Below, one piece after another: positions 25,605 to 34,454 of a stretch of DNA of 64,000 bases. The DNA is from Desulfovibrio sp. JC022 (GTDB lineage: Bacteria; Desulfobacterota; Desulfovibrionia; Desulfovibrionales; Desulfovibrionaceae). The notes under the pieces are model-generated. The model was not told the DNA's origin and searched no databases. It worked only from the letters and a program-made list of their open reading frames with translations. The DNA is taken from assembly GCF_010470665.1 (NCBI RefSeq), contig NZ_VOPZ01000003.1, positions 248,001 to 312,000 of the forward strand, in the 5' to 3' direction. Made by a program: the position numbers and the translations under genes. Numbering within the stretch: the stretch's first letter is position 1; every line of letters begins with the position of its first letter.

Positions 25605-28010
25605 CTAATCAAGCATGGTTCTGCTGATGATTTCATCCTGTACTTCCTTGCAGAGTTCTACAAAGAAAGCGCAGTATCCGGCCACGCGAACAATGAGGCC
25701 GCGGTAATCATCAGGGTTCTGCTGGGCTTTAAGCAGGGTTTGGTTGTCAACGTAGTTGAATTGCATTTGGCCGTTGCCGAGCACGGAGGCAGTGCGCAGC
25801 AGGGCGATAAGCCCGTTTTCACCTTCCGGTGAGTCGAGGGAACCTTGCATGAGCTTGAAGTTGTGGGCCATTCCAAGGCTCATGGATTCCACATTGAGTT
25901 TGCCCACGGATTTGATCACAGCGGTGGGGCCTTTGGTGTCGGCTCCCTGTGTGGGACTCATGCCGTCGGAGAGGGGAGATCCGTTCATGCGTCCGTCAGG
26001 GGTGGCCCCGATCATCTCACCCAGCGGGGTGTTGAATGACTGGGAGAGAGTGCCGTGAATCATGCGGGCGTAAAGTGATTTGTGTCCGTTAATGGTCTTT
26101 TCGGTATAGTCGATGATGTCGGAGGTTATGAGGTCGGCGTAATCATCATCGTTTCCGAATTTGGGCGCGCCGAGACAATCATTGCGCAGCTCTTCAAATC
26201 CTTCCCAGTTGGCATCAAGGGCCTGTTTGAGCTGGGCGAGGGTGTATTTCTGTTCATCAAATACCAGTTTTTTGATGGCAGCCATGGAGTCGGCATAGGT
26301 GTTCAGTCCGGCAAAGATAGTGCCCGGTCCTTCGTAAAGGCAGGCTCCTCCGGCGGTTACGTCCTTGCCGCTTTGCATGCAACCGTCAACAAAGAGGGAC
26401 ATGTAAGGGGTGGGAACCATGTCGCGGACCAGTTTCTGGTTGATGAGCGAGCCTTGCGCAGTGATATCCATGATATGGTCGAGCTGCTTTTTGACTGCTG
26501 CGTCGAATTCTTCATAGCTGGTGAACTGCTCAAGGTCTCCGGTATCGAGTCCCTGTGCATTTTCGCCGTATGATTTGAGTATGCCGCGGTTGAAGACGAA
26601 CTCAATGGCGATGGGCCACTGGGTGAATCCCCCGGCGGTCCACTGGTGGATGCGGCCTGATTTCTGGGGCTCAACACAACCCATAAGGCTGTAGTCGCGG
26701 GCATCTTCGAAATCAAAACCCTTGCGGATCATCATTTTGATGTGGGCATCGTCAAAGTGACAGGCGGGCATGCCGTTGCCGGATTTGACCACTTCTACTA
26801 TTTTTTGCAGATATTTCTGCGGGGACTGGTTGTGGATTCGGCAGGCCAGTGAAGGCTGGTAAACACTTACCTTAGCCACAGCGTCCATGATCAGGAAGGT
26901 CAGGTCGTTGGTTCCGTCTCCGCCTTCGCGTTTGACACCGCCCACGCACATATTAATGAAGGGCATGTATCCGGCAAAATATTTGGCGGTTGCTTCCGGG
27001 GTGTACCAGATCATTTCAGAGCATTTGAGGATGAAGCAGTTCATCAGTTCAAAAGCCTGCTGCTGGTCGATTTCGCCGGATTTGATGCTGGCTTCATAGC
27101 AGGGCAGCACATACTGGTCGAAGCGTCCAAGGGAAGTGCTGCACTGGTTTTCTTCCAGCAGGAACAGGGATTGGATGGTCCAGACAGCCTGCAAGGCTTC
27201 ATGAAAAGTTTTGGGAGGATTAGCCGGAACGCGTTCGTTAATCTCAGCGATGAGTTCCAGTTCCACCTTGCGGACCGGATTATCTTCTTTTGCCGCCAGT
27301 TCTTTTGCATAAGCGGCAACACGCTCCGCGTAGAGCAGAATACCTTCACAGGTAATGATGGCAGCCTTGTAGAAATTTATTTTATCCTGATCTGACTCAG
27401 CACTTGGGTCAGCATCTTTTTTAAGTCCGGCAAGGTGTGCTTCCGCTTCGGCCTTAACTCCGCTGATACCTTTTTCAAAGAGGATGATGTCGTAACCGGG
27501 GCTGGTGTCACCGCCACCGCTGGAAATGTGGTAGGTCAGGTCGCTGACGCAGGATTCGGCACCGAATTCCCAGATCCCCTCCTTACGAAACTCTGCTTCA
27601 CAGGCTTCGGCAAGGGATTTGCCTTCCCAGAAAGGAAAGATTTCATCGCGCAGGATTTTCTTGTCTTCGTCGCTGATCAGGTAAGGGTCCTGCGGACGGC
27701 TGCCGATGGAGTCCAGTTCATCATGAATCAACTTCCAATCTGTGTCAGGGGAGAAAGAACCGGTACGCGGTTTGCCACAAGGGTGACCGACAATGAGTTC
27801 GCCTTCCTGAATGTACATGGGCGCGATTTCGCAGGCGCGCTTGAAACCCATGGCCCGGCGGATGTTATTAGGCAGGTCGGGGTGTGCTTTGCTTATTTCT
27901 GTAAAAGCCTGCGCGCGGACAATTGAAATGCTCGGCTTTACCTTAAGGTACTCATCTTTGAGCTTGTTGATTCTGTCAGTAAGAAAATTTTCCGTATAAT
28001 CTGTCTTCAT
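25605..28010 (-). CDS. Glycyl radical enzyme, isethionate sulfite-lyase (IslA)-like
   Basis: An 801-residue glycyl radical enzyme. The thiyl cysteine is C445 in LMGCVEPQKSGR with the general-base glutamate E447 (GCVE signature of C-O, C-N and C-S lyases rather than pyruvate formate-lyase's CC). The glycyl radical is at G778 in RVAGYCAFF, 23 residues from the end. Segments such as SDLTYHISSGGGDTSPGYD and the GNDDDYADLI stretch look most like isethionate/dihydroxypropane-sulfonate lyases, which release sulfite for anaerobic respiration. The substrate remains unassigned. AAGGGG favours ATG 28010 over the ATG nine codons earlier. No radical SAM activase is adjacent. It is monocistronic. Confidence 0.85.
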   Translation of the reverse strand: MKTDYTENFLTDRINKLKDEYLKVKPSISIVRAQAFTEISKAHPDLPNNIRRAMGFKRACEIAPMYIQEGELIVGHPCGKPRTGSFSPDTDWKLIHDELDSIGSRPQDPYLISDEDKKILRDEIFPFWEGKSLAEACEAEFRKEGIWEFGAESCVSDLTYHISSGGGDTSPGYDIILFEKGISGVKAEAEAHLAGLKKDADPSAESDQDKINFYKAAIITCEGILLYAERVAAYAKELAAKEDNPVRKVELELIAEINERVPANPPKTFHEALQAVWTIQSLFLLEENQCSTSLGRFDQYVLPCYEASIKSGEIDQQQAFELMNCFILKCSEMIWYTPEATAKYFAGYMPFINMCVGGVKREGGDGTNDLTFLIMDAVAKVSVYQPSLACRIHNQSPQKYLQKIVEVVKSGNGMPACHFDDAHIKMMIRKGFDFEDARDYSLMGCVEPQKSGRIHQWTAGGFTQWPIAIEFVFNRGILKSYGENAQGLDTGDLEQFTSYEEFDAAVKKQLDHIMDITAQGSLINQKLVRDMVPTPYMSLFVDGCMQSGKDVTAGGACLYEGPGTIFAGLNTYADSMAAIKKLVFDEQKYTLAQLKQALDANWEGFEELRNDCLGAPKFGNDDDYADLITSDIIDYTEKTINGHKSLYARMIHGTLSQSFNTPLGEMIGATPDGRMNGSPLSDGMSPTQGADTKGPTAVIKSVGKLNVESMSLGMAHNFKLMQGSLDSPEGENGLIALLRTASVLGNGQMQFNYVDNQTLLKAQQNPDDYRGLIVRVAGYCAFFVELCKEVQDEIISRTMLD

Positions 28011-28162
28011 TGTAGAACCCCTTCCCGTAGAAAACATTATTTACAGCAGAAGCATAAAGCGAAGCGCAATCTCTCCTGAACCATTCCTATTTTCTTCGTT
28101 TATAAGAAAATTAAAACAGGGCAAACCCCTTCCAGCTAGGGGGAATGTTAAATTTTTTGTAT

Positions 28163-28199
28163 AAAAAAAGACGAAGCAGCGTGAATACTACTTCGTCTT
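28163..28199 (-). terminator. Terminator of the nfn operon (minus strand)
   Basis: AAGACGAAG and CTTCGTCTT form a 9-bp stem with a 14-base loop. On the minus strand it is followed by a run of seven T residues. Confidence 0.75.
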
Positions 28200-28245
28200 A
28201 TTGTCTTTTTTAGGCACTTTTAATGACGCTAGTACGAAACTAACC

Positions 28246-28297
28246 TACTAAAAGGGTTTAAGCCCCCGGAGGGACTCCCGGTAGGGCCGCCGGAGGC
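28246..28297 (+). repeat. Composite intergenic repeat, copy 6 (partial)
   Basis: The right half of the element only: AAAAGGGTTTAAGCCCCCGG, GGGACTCCCGG and the GCCGCCGGAGGC box (28286-28297). It ends two bases from the nfnB stop codon. Confidence 0.75.
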
Positions 28298-28299
28298 AA

Positions 28300-29715
28300 T
28301 TAAACTCCCAATTTATCCGCAATAGTCTTAGCCGCGCGGCGACCTGCGCCCATGGCTGAGATTACAGTTGCGGAACCACCTGCGATATCACCGCCTGCGT
28401 AGACGTTCGGGATGGAAGTTTCTCCGTTCTCCGCATCAGTTACGATGTAGCCCCATTTGTTAAGATCAAGTCCGGGGGTGGCTTCGAGCAGTACCGGGTT
28501 GGCTCCGGTTCCCACTGCGAGAATAACCATATCCACCTCAAGCTCTTTGGTCTTGCCTTCCACTGCAACGGGACGGCGGCGACCGGAATCATCAGGCTCG
28601 CCAAGCTCCATTACTTGCAGGGTCATGGACTTAACATGGGAATTCTCGTCGCCGTTGATGGCAATGGGCGAGGTGAGCAGCTCAAGCTGTACACCTTCCT
28701 CAATGGCATGATGCAACTCTTCAAGGCGAGCAGGCATCTCTTCCTGAGTACGGCGATAAGTGATGTAAACATTCTCAGCACCGAGACGCAGGGCGGTGCG
28801 GGCAGCATCCATGGCTACGTTACCGCCGCCGATCACAGCCACGTTCTTGGCTTTGGGTGCGGGAGTGTCGTATTTCGGGAATTCGTAGGCCCGGCCGAGG
28901 TTGATGCGGGTCAGGTATTCGTTGGAAGAATATACGCCGACGAGGTTTTCGCCGGGAATATTCAGGAACCACGGCAGACCTGCACCGACGCCGATGAATA
29001 CGGCATCAAAACCGTCATCAAACAGATCCTGCACGGTGATGGTTTTGCCGCCCACATAGTTGGGCATGAAAGTAACGCCTTTGGACCAGAGCGCGCCCAC
29101 TTCACGGGCAACGATGTCCTTGGGCAGACGAAATTCAGGGATACCGTAAATGAGTACGCCGCCCACTTCGTGCAGGGCTTCGTAGACTGTTACGGGAACG
29201 CCGCGCGCGGCAAGATAACCGGCTACAGTCAGGCTGGAAGGCCCGGACCCGATGCAGGCCACCTTGAATTGGTCGTTGGGCAGGGAGCATGCTGTGTGCC
29301 CGGTTATCATTTCACAGGCGGAATCACTGTCAAAGGTGTCGGCAACAAATCTTTCCAGACGGCCGATGGCTACCGGCTCGTACTTCTTGCCGAGAATGCA
29401 GGCCCCTTCGCACTGGGATTCCTGCGGACAGACACGTCCACAGACAGCGGGCAGGGCGTTGGTCTCCTTGATGACCCGGTAAGCGGAAGGAATGTCGCCG
29501 TCAGCTAAATGTTTGATGAAGCCCTTGATGTCGATTTCAACAGGACAGCCTTTCTGACAGAACGGCTTTTTGCACTGTAGACAGCGCGCAGCTTCGGCCA
29601 TGGCTTCTTCTTTTGAATAGCCGAGGGCTACTTCTTTGAAGTTCTTGTTGCGGACGTCAGCCGGTTGTTCCGGCATGGGGGTACGTGTGGGGGTAAAATT
29701 CTGTTTATTCACCAT
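28300..29715 (-). CDS. nfnB: NADH-dependent ferredoxin:NADP+ oxidoreductase, large subunit NfnB
   Basis: A 471-residue flavoprotein of the glutamate-synthase small-subunit (GltD) type. The N-terminal cysteine-rich domain for two [4Fe-4S] clusters reads CLQCKKPFC...GCPV and CGRVCPQESQCEGAC. A first dinucleotide fold is at CIGSGPSSLTVAGYLA (FAD) and a second at VIGGGNVAMDAAR (NADPH). GDIAGGSATVISAMGAGRRAA closes the FAD site. It overlaps the NfnA gene by 11 bases, and the pair is the electron-bifurcating NfnAB complex that couples NADPH, NADH and ferredoxin pools. A stand-alone GltD is ruled out by this partner. ATG 29715 has AGGAG about 11 bases upstream. Confidence 0.92.
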   Translation of the reverse strand: MVNKQNFTPTRTPMPEQPADVRNKNFKEVALGYSKEEAMAEAARCLQCKKPFCQKGCPVEIDIKGFIKHLADGDIPSAYRVIKETNALPAVCGRVCPQESQCEGACILGKKYEPVAIGRLERFVADTFDSDSACEMITGHTACSLPNDQFKVACIGSGPSSLTVAGYLAARGVPVTVYEALHEVGGVLIYGIPEFRLPKDIVAREVGALWSKGVTFMPNYVGGKTITVQDLFDDGFDAVFIGVGAGLPWFLNIPGENLVGVYSSNEYLTRINLGRAYEFPKYDTPAPKAKNVAVIGGGNVAMDAARTALRLGAENVYITYRRTQEEMPARLEELHHAIEEGVQLELLTSPIAINGDENSHVKSMTLQVMELGEPDDSGRRRPVAVEGKTKELEVDMVILAVGTGANPVLLEATPGLDLNKWGYIVTDAENGETSIPNVYAGGDIAGGSATVISAMGAGRRAAKTIADKLGV

Positions 29716-30550
29716 GGCAGCTACAACTCCTGAACATTTGCATTGAAAGGTCTTCCTCTTCCTTATATTGGGTGAGGCGCATTTTCAGTTCATTGAAATC
29801 GACTTCATGACCGTCGAATTCCGGGCCGTCCACGCAGGCGAATTTGGTTTCTCCGCCAACGCTGCAACGGCAGGCACCGCACATGCCCACGCCGTCAACC
29901 ATGATGGAGTTCAGGCTTACTGTGGTTTTAACGCCGAAAGGTTTTGTTACCTTGGCTACCGCTTCCATCATGGGCACGGGCCCGATAGCTACTACTTCGG
30001 AAACGTCCTTGTCCTGTTCAAGGCGTTCACGCAGGAGATCGGTGACAAATCCTTTGTGCCCGGTACTGCCGTCATCGGTGGCGATGAGCAGTTCGGGGCA
30101 GAAATAGCCCAGTTCGGTGCAGAAAAGGAGCATGTTTTCACTGCGTGCACCCACAATGGCGACAACATGGTTGCCGGCAAGATGGTGGCCTTTGGCAATG
30201 TGGTGCATGGCTGCGATACCTGTACCGCCGCCCACACAGATGACAGTGCCGGATTTTTCAATGTGGGTGGCTTTACCCAGAGGACCGCAGACATCAAGGA
30301 TGGTGTCCCCTTCATTCAATGTTTCAAGCAGGGCTGAACTTTTACCTACTACGAGGTAGACGATGGTGATGGTGCCTGCTTCTTTGTCAGTGTCAGCAAT
30401 GGTGAGGGGAATGCGTTCACCTTTTTCATGGATGCGTAGAATTACAAAATTTCCCGGTTTAGCCTTTTTGGCAATTTGAGGACAGTCAATGACCAGCATG
30501 GATGTCTGGCCTGGGATAAGTGCTTTTTTAGTCAGAATTTTGTTGCTCAT
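29705..30550 (-). CDS. nfnA: NADH-dependent ferredoxin:NADP+ oxidoreductase, small subunit NfnA
   Basis: A 281-residue protein of the dihydroorotate dehydrogenase electron-transfer subunit type. It has an FAD-binding barrel with RIPLTIAD (about 46-53), an NAD-binding half with VICVGGGTGIAAMHHIAKG, and a C-terminal [2Fe-2S] site built on MCGACRC plus a later cysteine before VDGPEFDGHEVDF. With NfnB it forms the soluble bifurcating transhydrogenase common in Desulfovibrio and clostridia. TAGGAGA precedes the ATG. First gene of a two-gene operon. Confidence 0.92.
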   Translation of the reverse strand: MSNKILTKKALIPGQTSMLVIDCPQIAKKAKPGNFVILRIHEKGERIPLTIADTDKEAGTITIVYLVVGKSSALLETLNEGDTILDVCGPLGKATHIEKSGTVICVGGGTGIAAMHHIAKGHHLAGNHVVAIVGARSENMLLFCTELGYFCPELLIATDDGSTGHKGFVTDLLRERLEQDKDVSEVVAIGPVPMMEAVAKVTKPFGVKTTVSLNSIMVDGVGMCGACRCSVGGETKFACVDGPEFDGHEVDFNELKMRLTQYKEEEDLSMQMFRSCSCHGE

Positions 30551-30962
30551 AATCTCCTACACTGCTTAAGTTTCAGGGGAAGTTATGTTTTTCCCCACCG
30601 GATTGCAAGTTTCAGACTGATTATAAGGCCTTGGCTTTTCCCTTTCTGTGAAAAAACTGAAATGTACGCTTCCCTCGCTCTGCTTTTTCAGTCCTTTAAA
30701 TTTTTCCCTTTGTCTGCCGGGTAAAGCCTTATCGCCAGTTTGAATAAATCGCTCGCCCTCTTGCCAATTCTACCTCGACGTATTATATCTTAATACAACT
30801 TAGCAGAAGTTTATTTTCATCAGCTTCCACGGACGGAAGCCGGAAATACCGCGTATCCTTCATGGATGATTGCGAATATCTCGCAGATACGGCGGATTGC
30901 CCTTGCAGGCAGTCGGCCTTTTTTTGTGTACGCGGAAACGGTTTTTTCTGGTGGAGTGAGTA
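30551..30962. other. Intergenic region between nfnA and a small divergent gene
   Basis: 412 bases without a gene. On the nfnA side there is a GGGGAA...TTCCCC hairpin in its leader (about 30576-30596). Further right are GCTTCC-acggac-GGAAGC (about 30823-30840), TGCGA-atatc-TCGCA (about 30869-30883) and a T7 run at about 30919-30925. It must hold two divergent promoters; I could not place them convincingly. An unannotated small RNA ending at the T-run is possible but not supported by a strong terminator stem. Confidence 0.35.
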
Positions 30963-31382
30963 GTGAGAGTAGCAGCGCAGGGCATCAGCCAATATGCTGA
31001 TAATGCGAAAAAGTGGTCCAGAGACACTGCGGCTGAAGTGGAAAAGGTGAAGGCGCGCGTTGTCACGCGTAAATTCGGCTTCAGTATAGGTAAGCTCGGT
31101 GTTAACTTCACTGCAAAGGACCTCGAATTTGAACCGGACGAGGCCCGGAAGGCATCGCGCGAGTTCCGATCAAAAACCTATCCCCGTACCCAGAGCGAAG
31201 AGCAGCATGTGCAGAATGTGTATCAGCAGCTTGCTCTTACCCAGACGGCTCTTTCCGAGGATTCCGCCAGTTTTAATCCCGGGAGTACCGGTTACATGAG
31301 GACCAGGGCTCTTAATGCCTATTCCCGACAGTCCGGTGCTCTTAGTCATACGCTTCCGGGCAGCGCTCTCGGCAAAGTCTGA
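30963..31382 (+). CDS. Hypothetical protein, 139 residues
   Basis: A basic, probably soluble protein with no membrane segment, signal peptide or cysteine. GTG start at 30963 with GGTGGAG six bases upstream. The N-terminal half is helical and charged (AKKWSRDTAAEVEKVKARV). The middle holds LEFEPDEARKASREF, and the C-terminal 45 residues are rich in Ser, Thr and Gly with several YSRQS/YMRTRA-like aromatic-arginine pairs. I do not recognise a family. It sits between nfnA (divergent) and lepA, with its own leader and a weak hairpin after the stop. Confidence 0.65.
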   Translation: MRVAAQGISQYADNAKKWSRDTAAEVEKVKARVVTRKFGFSIGKLGVNFTAKDLEFEPDEARKASREFRSKTYPRTQSEEQHVQNVYQQLALTQTALSEDSASFNPGSTGYMRTRALNAYSRQSGALSHTLPGSALGKV

Positions 31383-31800
31383 TTCAAGTTAGCATTCTGA
31401 TCATAACAGAAATTTAAGTTTTTCTGTCTTGTCGGTGCTCTTTTTCCCCTTCTCAACCCAAAGGAATCATTAACACCTTGTCCCAGAATACTGTGCAGCA
31501 GCAGTAAGAATTTCAATGATGTCTGATTTCTTCTTTAATATAAATTGATGGGTCAATCAATTGGTTTTGTAAAAATATCGCAACATTTCTTTTTGTATGT
31601 AATATATCCCTTTCTTAAATATTGGTTTCGGCTCAGGGTTGCCTAGTTAATGCTTGCCGGGACGGCAATTACATATTAGACAGCGGCTCACAAATACCGT
31701 AATAAGAAATCCCTTTACCCTTGCTTCGAATGGAAGCGGGGAAATACTAAGAATATAACCATAGGCCGACGACCCTTGGAGGCCGCCGACATTTTCACAT
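31383..31800. other. Intergenic region before lepA
   Basis: 418 mostly A+T-rich bases with no ORF. It shows an ACAGAAA/TTTCTGT hairpin soon after the preceding gene (about 31407-31429), TTGAT-gggtca-ATCAA (about 31544-31559) and TTGCCG-gga-CGGCAA (about 31653-31667). A GGAGG at about 31779-31783 lies some 17 bases before the lepA ATG, too far for standard use. No known RNA family was recognised. Confidence 0.35.
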
Positions 31801-33606
31801 ATGGCAAATTTAGATAAAATAAGAAATTTCAGCATCATCGCGCATATCGACCATGGCAAGTCCACTCTTGCGGACCGCATCCTTGAGATTACCGGGATGG
31901 TTTCCGAACGTGAGAAAAAGGATCAGTACCTTGATAAAATGGAACTTGAGCAGGAACGCGGCATTACTATTAAAGCCCAGACTGTTCGCATTCCATACAA
32001 AGCCAAGGACGGCGAGGAGTATATCCTTAACCTGATCGATACGCCCGGACACGTGGACTTCAGCTATGAAGTTTCCCGTAGCCTTGCTGCGTCCGAAGGT
32101 GCACTGCTGGTGGTTGACTCCACTCAGGGTGTGGAAGCGCAGACTCTTGCCAACGTATTTCTGGCATTGGATCACGATCTTGAAATCGTGCCCGTGCTTA
32201 ATAAAGTTGATCTGCCCAGTACTGATTGTGAACGGGTGGCACAGGAGATTGAGGAAGTTATCGGGCTGGATTGCTCCGAACCGCTCATGATCAGTGCCAA
32301 GACCGGGTTGAACGTGGAGGACGTACTGGAATCCATCGTTAAGGACCTGCCGCCGCCGGAAGGCGATCCTGATGCACCGCTCAAGGCTCTGATTTTCGAC
32401 TCCTGGTACGATTCCTATCAGGGCGTTGTGGTTCTGTTCAGGATTCTGGATGGTACCATCAAAAAAGGCGACAAAATTCAGATCCATTCAACTGGACGTA
32501 CTTTTGATGTCACCACTCTCGGTGTTTACACCCCTGAACCGCAGAAGGCGAAATCCCTTGCTGCCGGTGAGGTTGGTTTCCTGTGTGCCAGCATGAAGGA
32601 ACTTAATGACGCTCCCGTGGGTGATACCGTTACTTTGGCTGAAAATCCGGTGGTAGATCCATTCCCCGGTTTTCAGGAAGTGAAACCCATGGTTTTCTGC
32701 GGGTTGTACCCTGTGGAACCTGCGGAGTACGAACCCCTTAAGGGTGCTCTGGAAAAATTGCAGCTCAATGATACTGCTTTTTCATATGAGCCGGAAACAT
32801 CCACTGCTCTCGGTTTCGGTTTTCGCTGCGGTTTTCTCGGATTGCTGCATATGGAAATTATTCAGGAAAGGCTGGAGCGTGAATTTCAGGCCAAGCTCAT
32901 CGCCACCGCGCCTTCTGTTGTTTATCAGGCTAGGCTGAATAACGGCGATGTCCTTGAAATCGACAACCCCAGCAAGATGCCCGACGGCGGTGATCTCGAA
33001 TCACTGGCTGAACCTTTTTGCCGTCTTGAAATTCACGTGCCTAACGAGTATGTTGGCGCGGTTCTCAAGCTTTGTGAGGAGAAACGCGGAATCCAGCAGG
33101 ATATGCGTTACCTGACATCTTCAAGGGTTATCATTACTTATGAAGTTCCCTTTGCGGAAATTATGTACGACTTCTTTGACAAGCTGAAATCGCACACCAA
33201 GGGTTATGCTTCTCTTGATTATGAAATTATCGATTACCGCGAATCGAATCTGGTTAAGCTCGATATCCTGATCAATACTGATCCGGTGGATGCTTTTTCA
33301 GCCATTGTACATAAGGATTCAGCATATCCTTTCGGGCGTTCACTTGCACTCAAGCTGAAAAGGGCCATCCCGCGCCAGATGTTTGAAATTGTTATTCAGG
33401 CCGCAATCGGTCGCAAGATCATTGCTAAGGAACGAGTGGCTCCGTTCAGGAAAAACGTTACCGCCAAGTGTTACGGCGGGGATATTACCCGTAAGCGCAA
33501 ACTTCTGGAAAAGCAGAAGGAAGGTAAGAAGCGCATGAAGAAGATGGGTAATGTTGAGATTCCGCAGGAAGCGTTCATGGCTGTATTGAAAGCGGGTGAG
33601 GATTAA
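31801..33606 (+). CDS. lepA: Elongation factor 4 (LepA)
   Basis: A full-length, 601-residue translational GTPase. G1 is AHIDHGKST, the switch II segment is DTPGHVDF, and NKVDLP carries the base-recognition Asn and Asp. It lacks EF-G domain IV and has instead the LepA-specific C-terminal domain rich in lysine ([28 protein letters not shown]). LepA acts on stalled or initiating ribosomes at the membrane or in the cytoplasm. The start matches the family. It is followed after 83 bases by lepB, the classic lepA-lepB pair. Confidence 0.98.
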   Translation: MANLDKIRNFSIIAHIDHGKSTLADRILEITGMVSEREKKDQYLDKMELEQERGITIKAQTVRIPYKAKDGEEYILNLIDTPGHVDFSYEVSRSLAASEGALLVVDSTQGVEAQTLANVFLALDHDLEIVPVLNKVDLPSTDCERVAQEIEEVIGLDCSEPLMISAKTGLNVEDVLESIVKDLPPPEGDPDAPLKALIFDSWYDSYQGVVVLFRILDGTIKKGDKIQIHSTGRTFDVTTLGVYTPEPQKAKSLAAGEVGFLCASMKELNDAPVGDTVTLAENPVVDPFPGFQEVKPMVFCGLYPVEPAEYEPLKGALEKLQLNDTAFSYEPETSTALGFGFRCGFLGLLHMEIIQERLEREFQAKLIATAPSVVYQARLNNGDVLEIDNPSKMPDGGDLESLAEPFCRLEIHVPNEYVGAVLKLCEEKRGIQQDMRYLTSSRVIITYEVPFAEIMYDFFDKLKSHTKGYASLDYEIIDYRESNLVKLDILINTDPVDAFSAIVHKDSAYPFGRSLALKLKRAIPRQMFEIVIQAAIGRKIIAKERVAPFRKNVTAKCYGGDITRKRKLLEKQKEGKKRMKKMGNVEIPQEAFMAVLKAGED

Positions 33607-33689
33607 TCGCCCGGTTCGAAGGTGCTTTTGCGCTTCAAGACAACGACTCGCCCTGCGTTAAGCGCAGGAAACTATAAGGATATTAGATT

Positions 33690-34292
33690 ATGAATCCCAG
33701 ATGGCAGAGCACTGTGAAGGAATATATTGAAGCTCTTTTTATCGCACTCATACTGGCTCTCTTCATTCGAACCTTTATTGTGCAGGCCTTCAAGATTCCG
33801 TCCGGTTCCATGTTGCAGACCCTCCAGATCGGAGATCATCTGCTGGTAAGTAAATTTTCCTACGGCGTGAAAGTTCCCTTTACCGGGAAGGTTATCGTGC
33901 CCATGGGTGACCCGGAGTATCAGGACATTATCGTCTTTAAATACCCCGGAGACACCAGTAAGGACTACATAAAAAGGGTTATCGGAGTACCCGGTGATAC
34001 TGTGGAGATCAAGAACAAGATGGTCTTCGTAAACGGTAAGGAGCTTAATGAACCTTACGTGCAGTACACCGATACCACCCACGTTTCAACGCTGCGCGAC
34101 AACATGCCGCCCCGGGTAATTCCCGAGAACGAATATTTCGTTATGGGCGACAACCGCGATGGATCCAACGATTCCAGATTCTGGGGCAATGTTCCCAGAG
34201 AGAACATCTTAGGAAAGGCGTGGATTATCTATTGGTCTTGGGGCGGTCCCAAGACCGTTCGCTGGGATCGCATCGGTGACATCCTGCACTAA
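33690..34292 (+). CDS. lepB: Signal peptidase I
   Basis: A 200-residue leader peptidase, which removes N-terminal signal peptides from exported proteins at the periplasmic face. It has one N-terminal membrane anchor (about 12-30). The catalytic serine is in PSGSM (S40), the general-base lysine in YIKRVIGVPGD (K95), and the GDNRDGSNDSRFWG box is present. It is shorter than the E. coli enzyme, with a single anchor as in many deltaproteobacteria. AAGGA precedes the ATG. A CCTGCG/CGCAGG hairpin sits between lepA and lepB. Confidence 0.97.
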   Translation: MNPRWQSTVKEYIEALFIALILALFIRTFIVQAFKIPSGSMLQTLQIGDHLLVSKFSYGVKVPFTGKVIVPMGDPEYQDIIVFKYPGDTSKDYIKRVIGVPGDTVEIKNKMVFVNGKELNEPYVQYTDTTHVSTLRDNMPPRVIPENEYFVMGDNRDGSNDSRFWGNVPRENILGKAWIIYWSWGGPKTVRWDRIGDILH

Positions 34293-34320
34293 GCGACAGC
34301 AGTTGAAATCTGGATACATG

Positions 34321-34356
34321 AAAGCCCCGGTACGTTTGTACCGGGGCTTTAGTTTT
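34321..34356 (+). terminator. Rho-independent terminator of lepAB
   Basis: A perfect 13-bp stem (AAAGCCCCGGTAC and complement) with a GTTT loop is followed by AGTTTTTT. Confidence 0.95.
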
Positions 34357-34454
34357 TTGTGCGGGGTTAACTTAGGATGTGCCGGAAAGAAAAGAAATAA
34401 TGTTCGAGTTGAAAGATGTAGTTGATAGGTGGTATGATTCAACGAGGAGGATGT

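Noticed and set aside
28615-29508. 297-codon ORF opposite nfnB
   Set aside because: Antisense shadow of a highly conserved gene; no domain or start signal.
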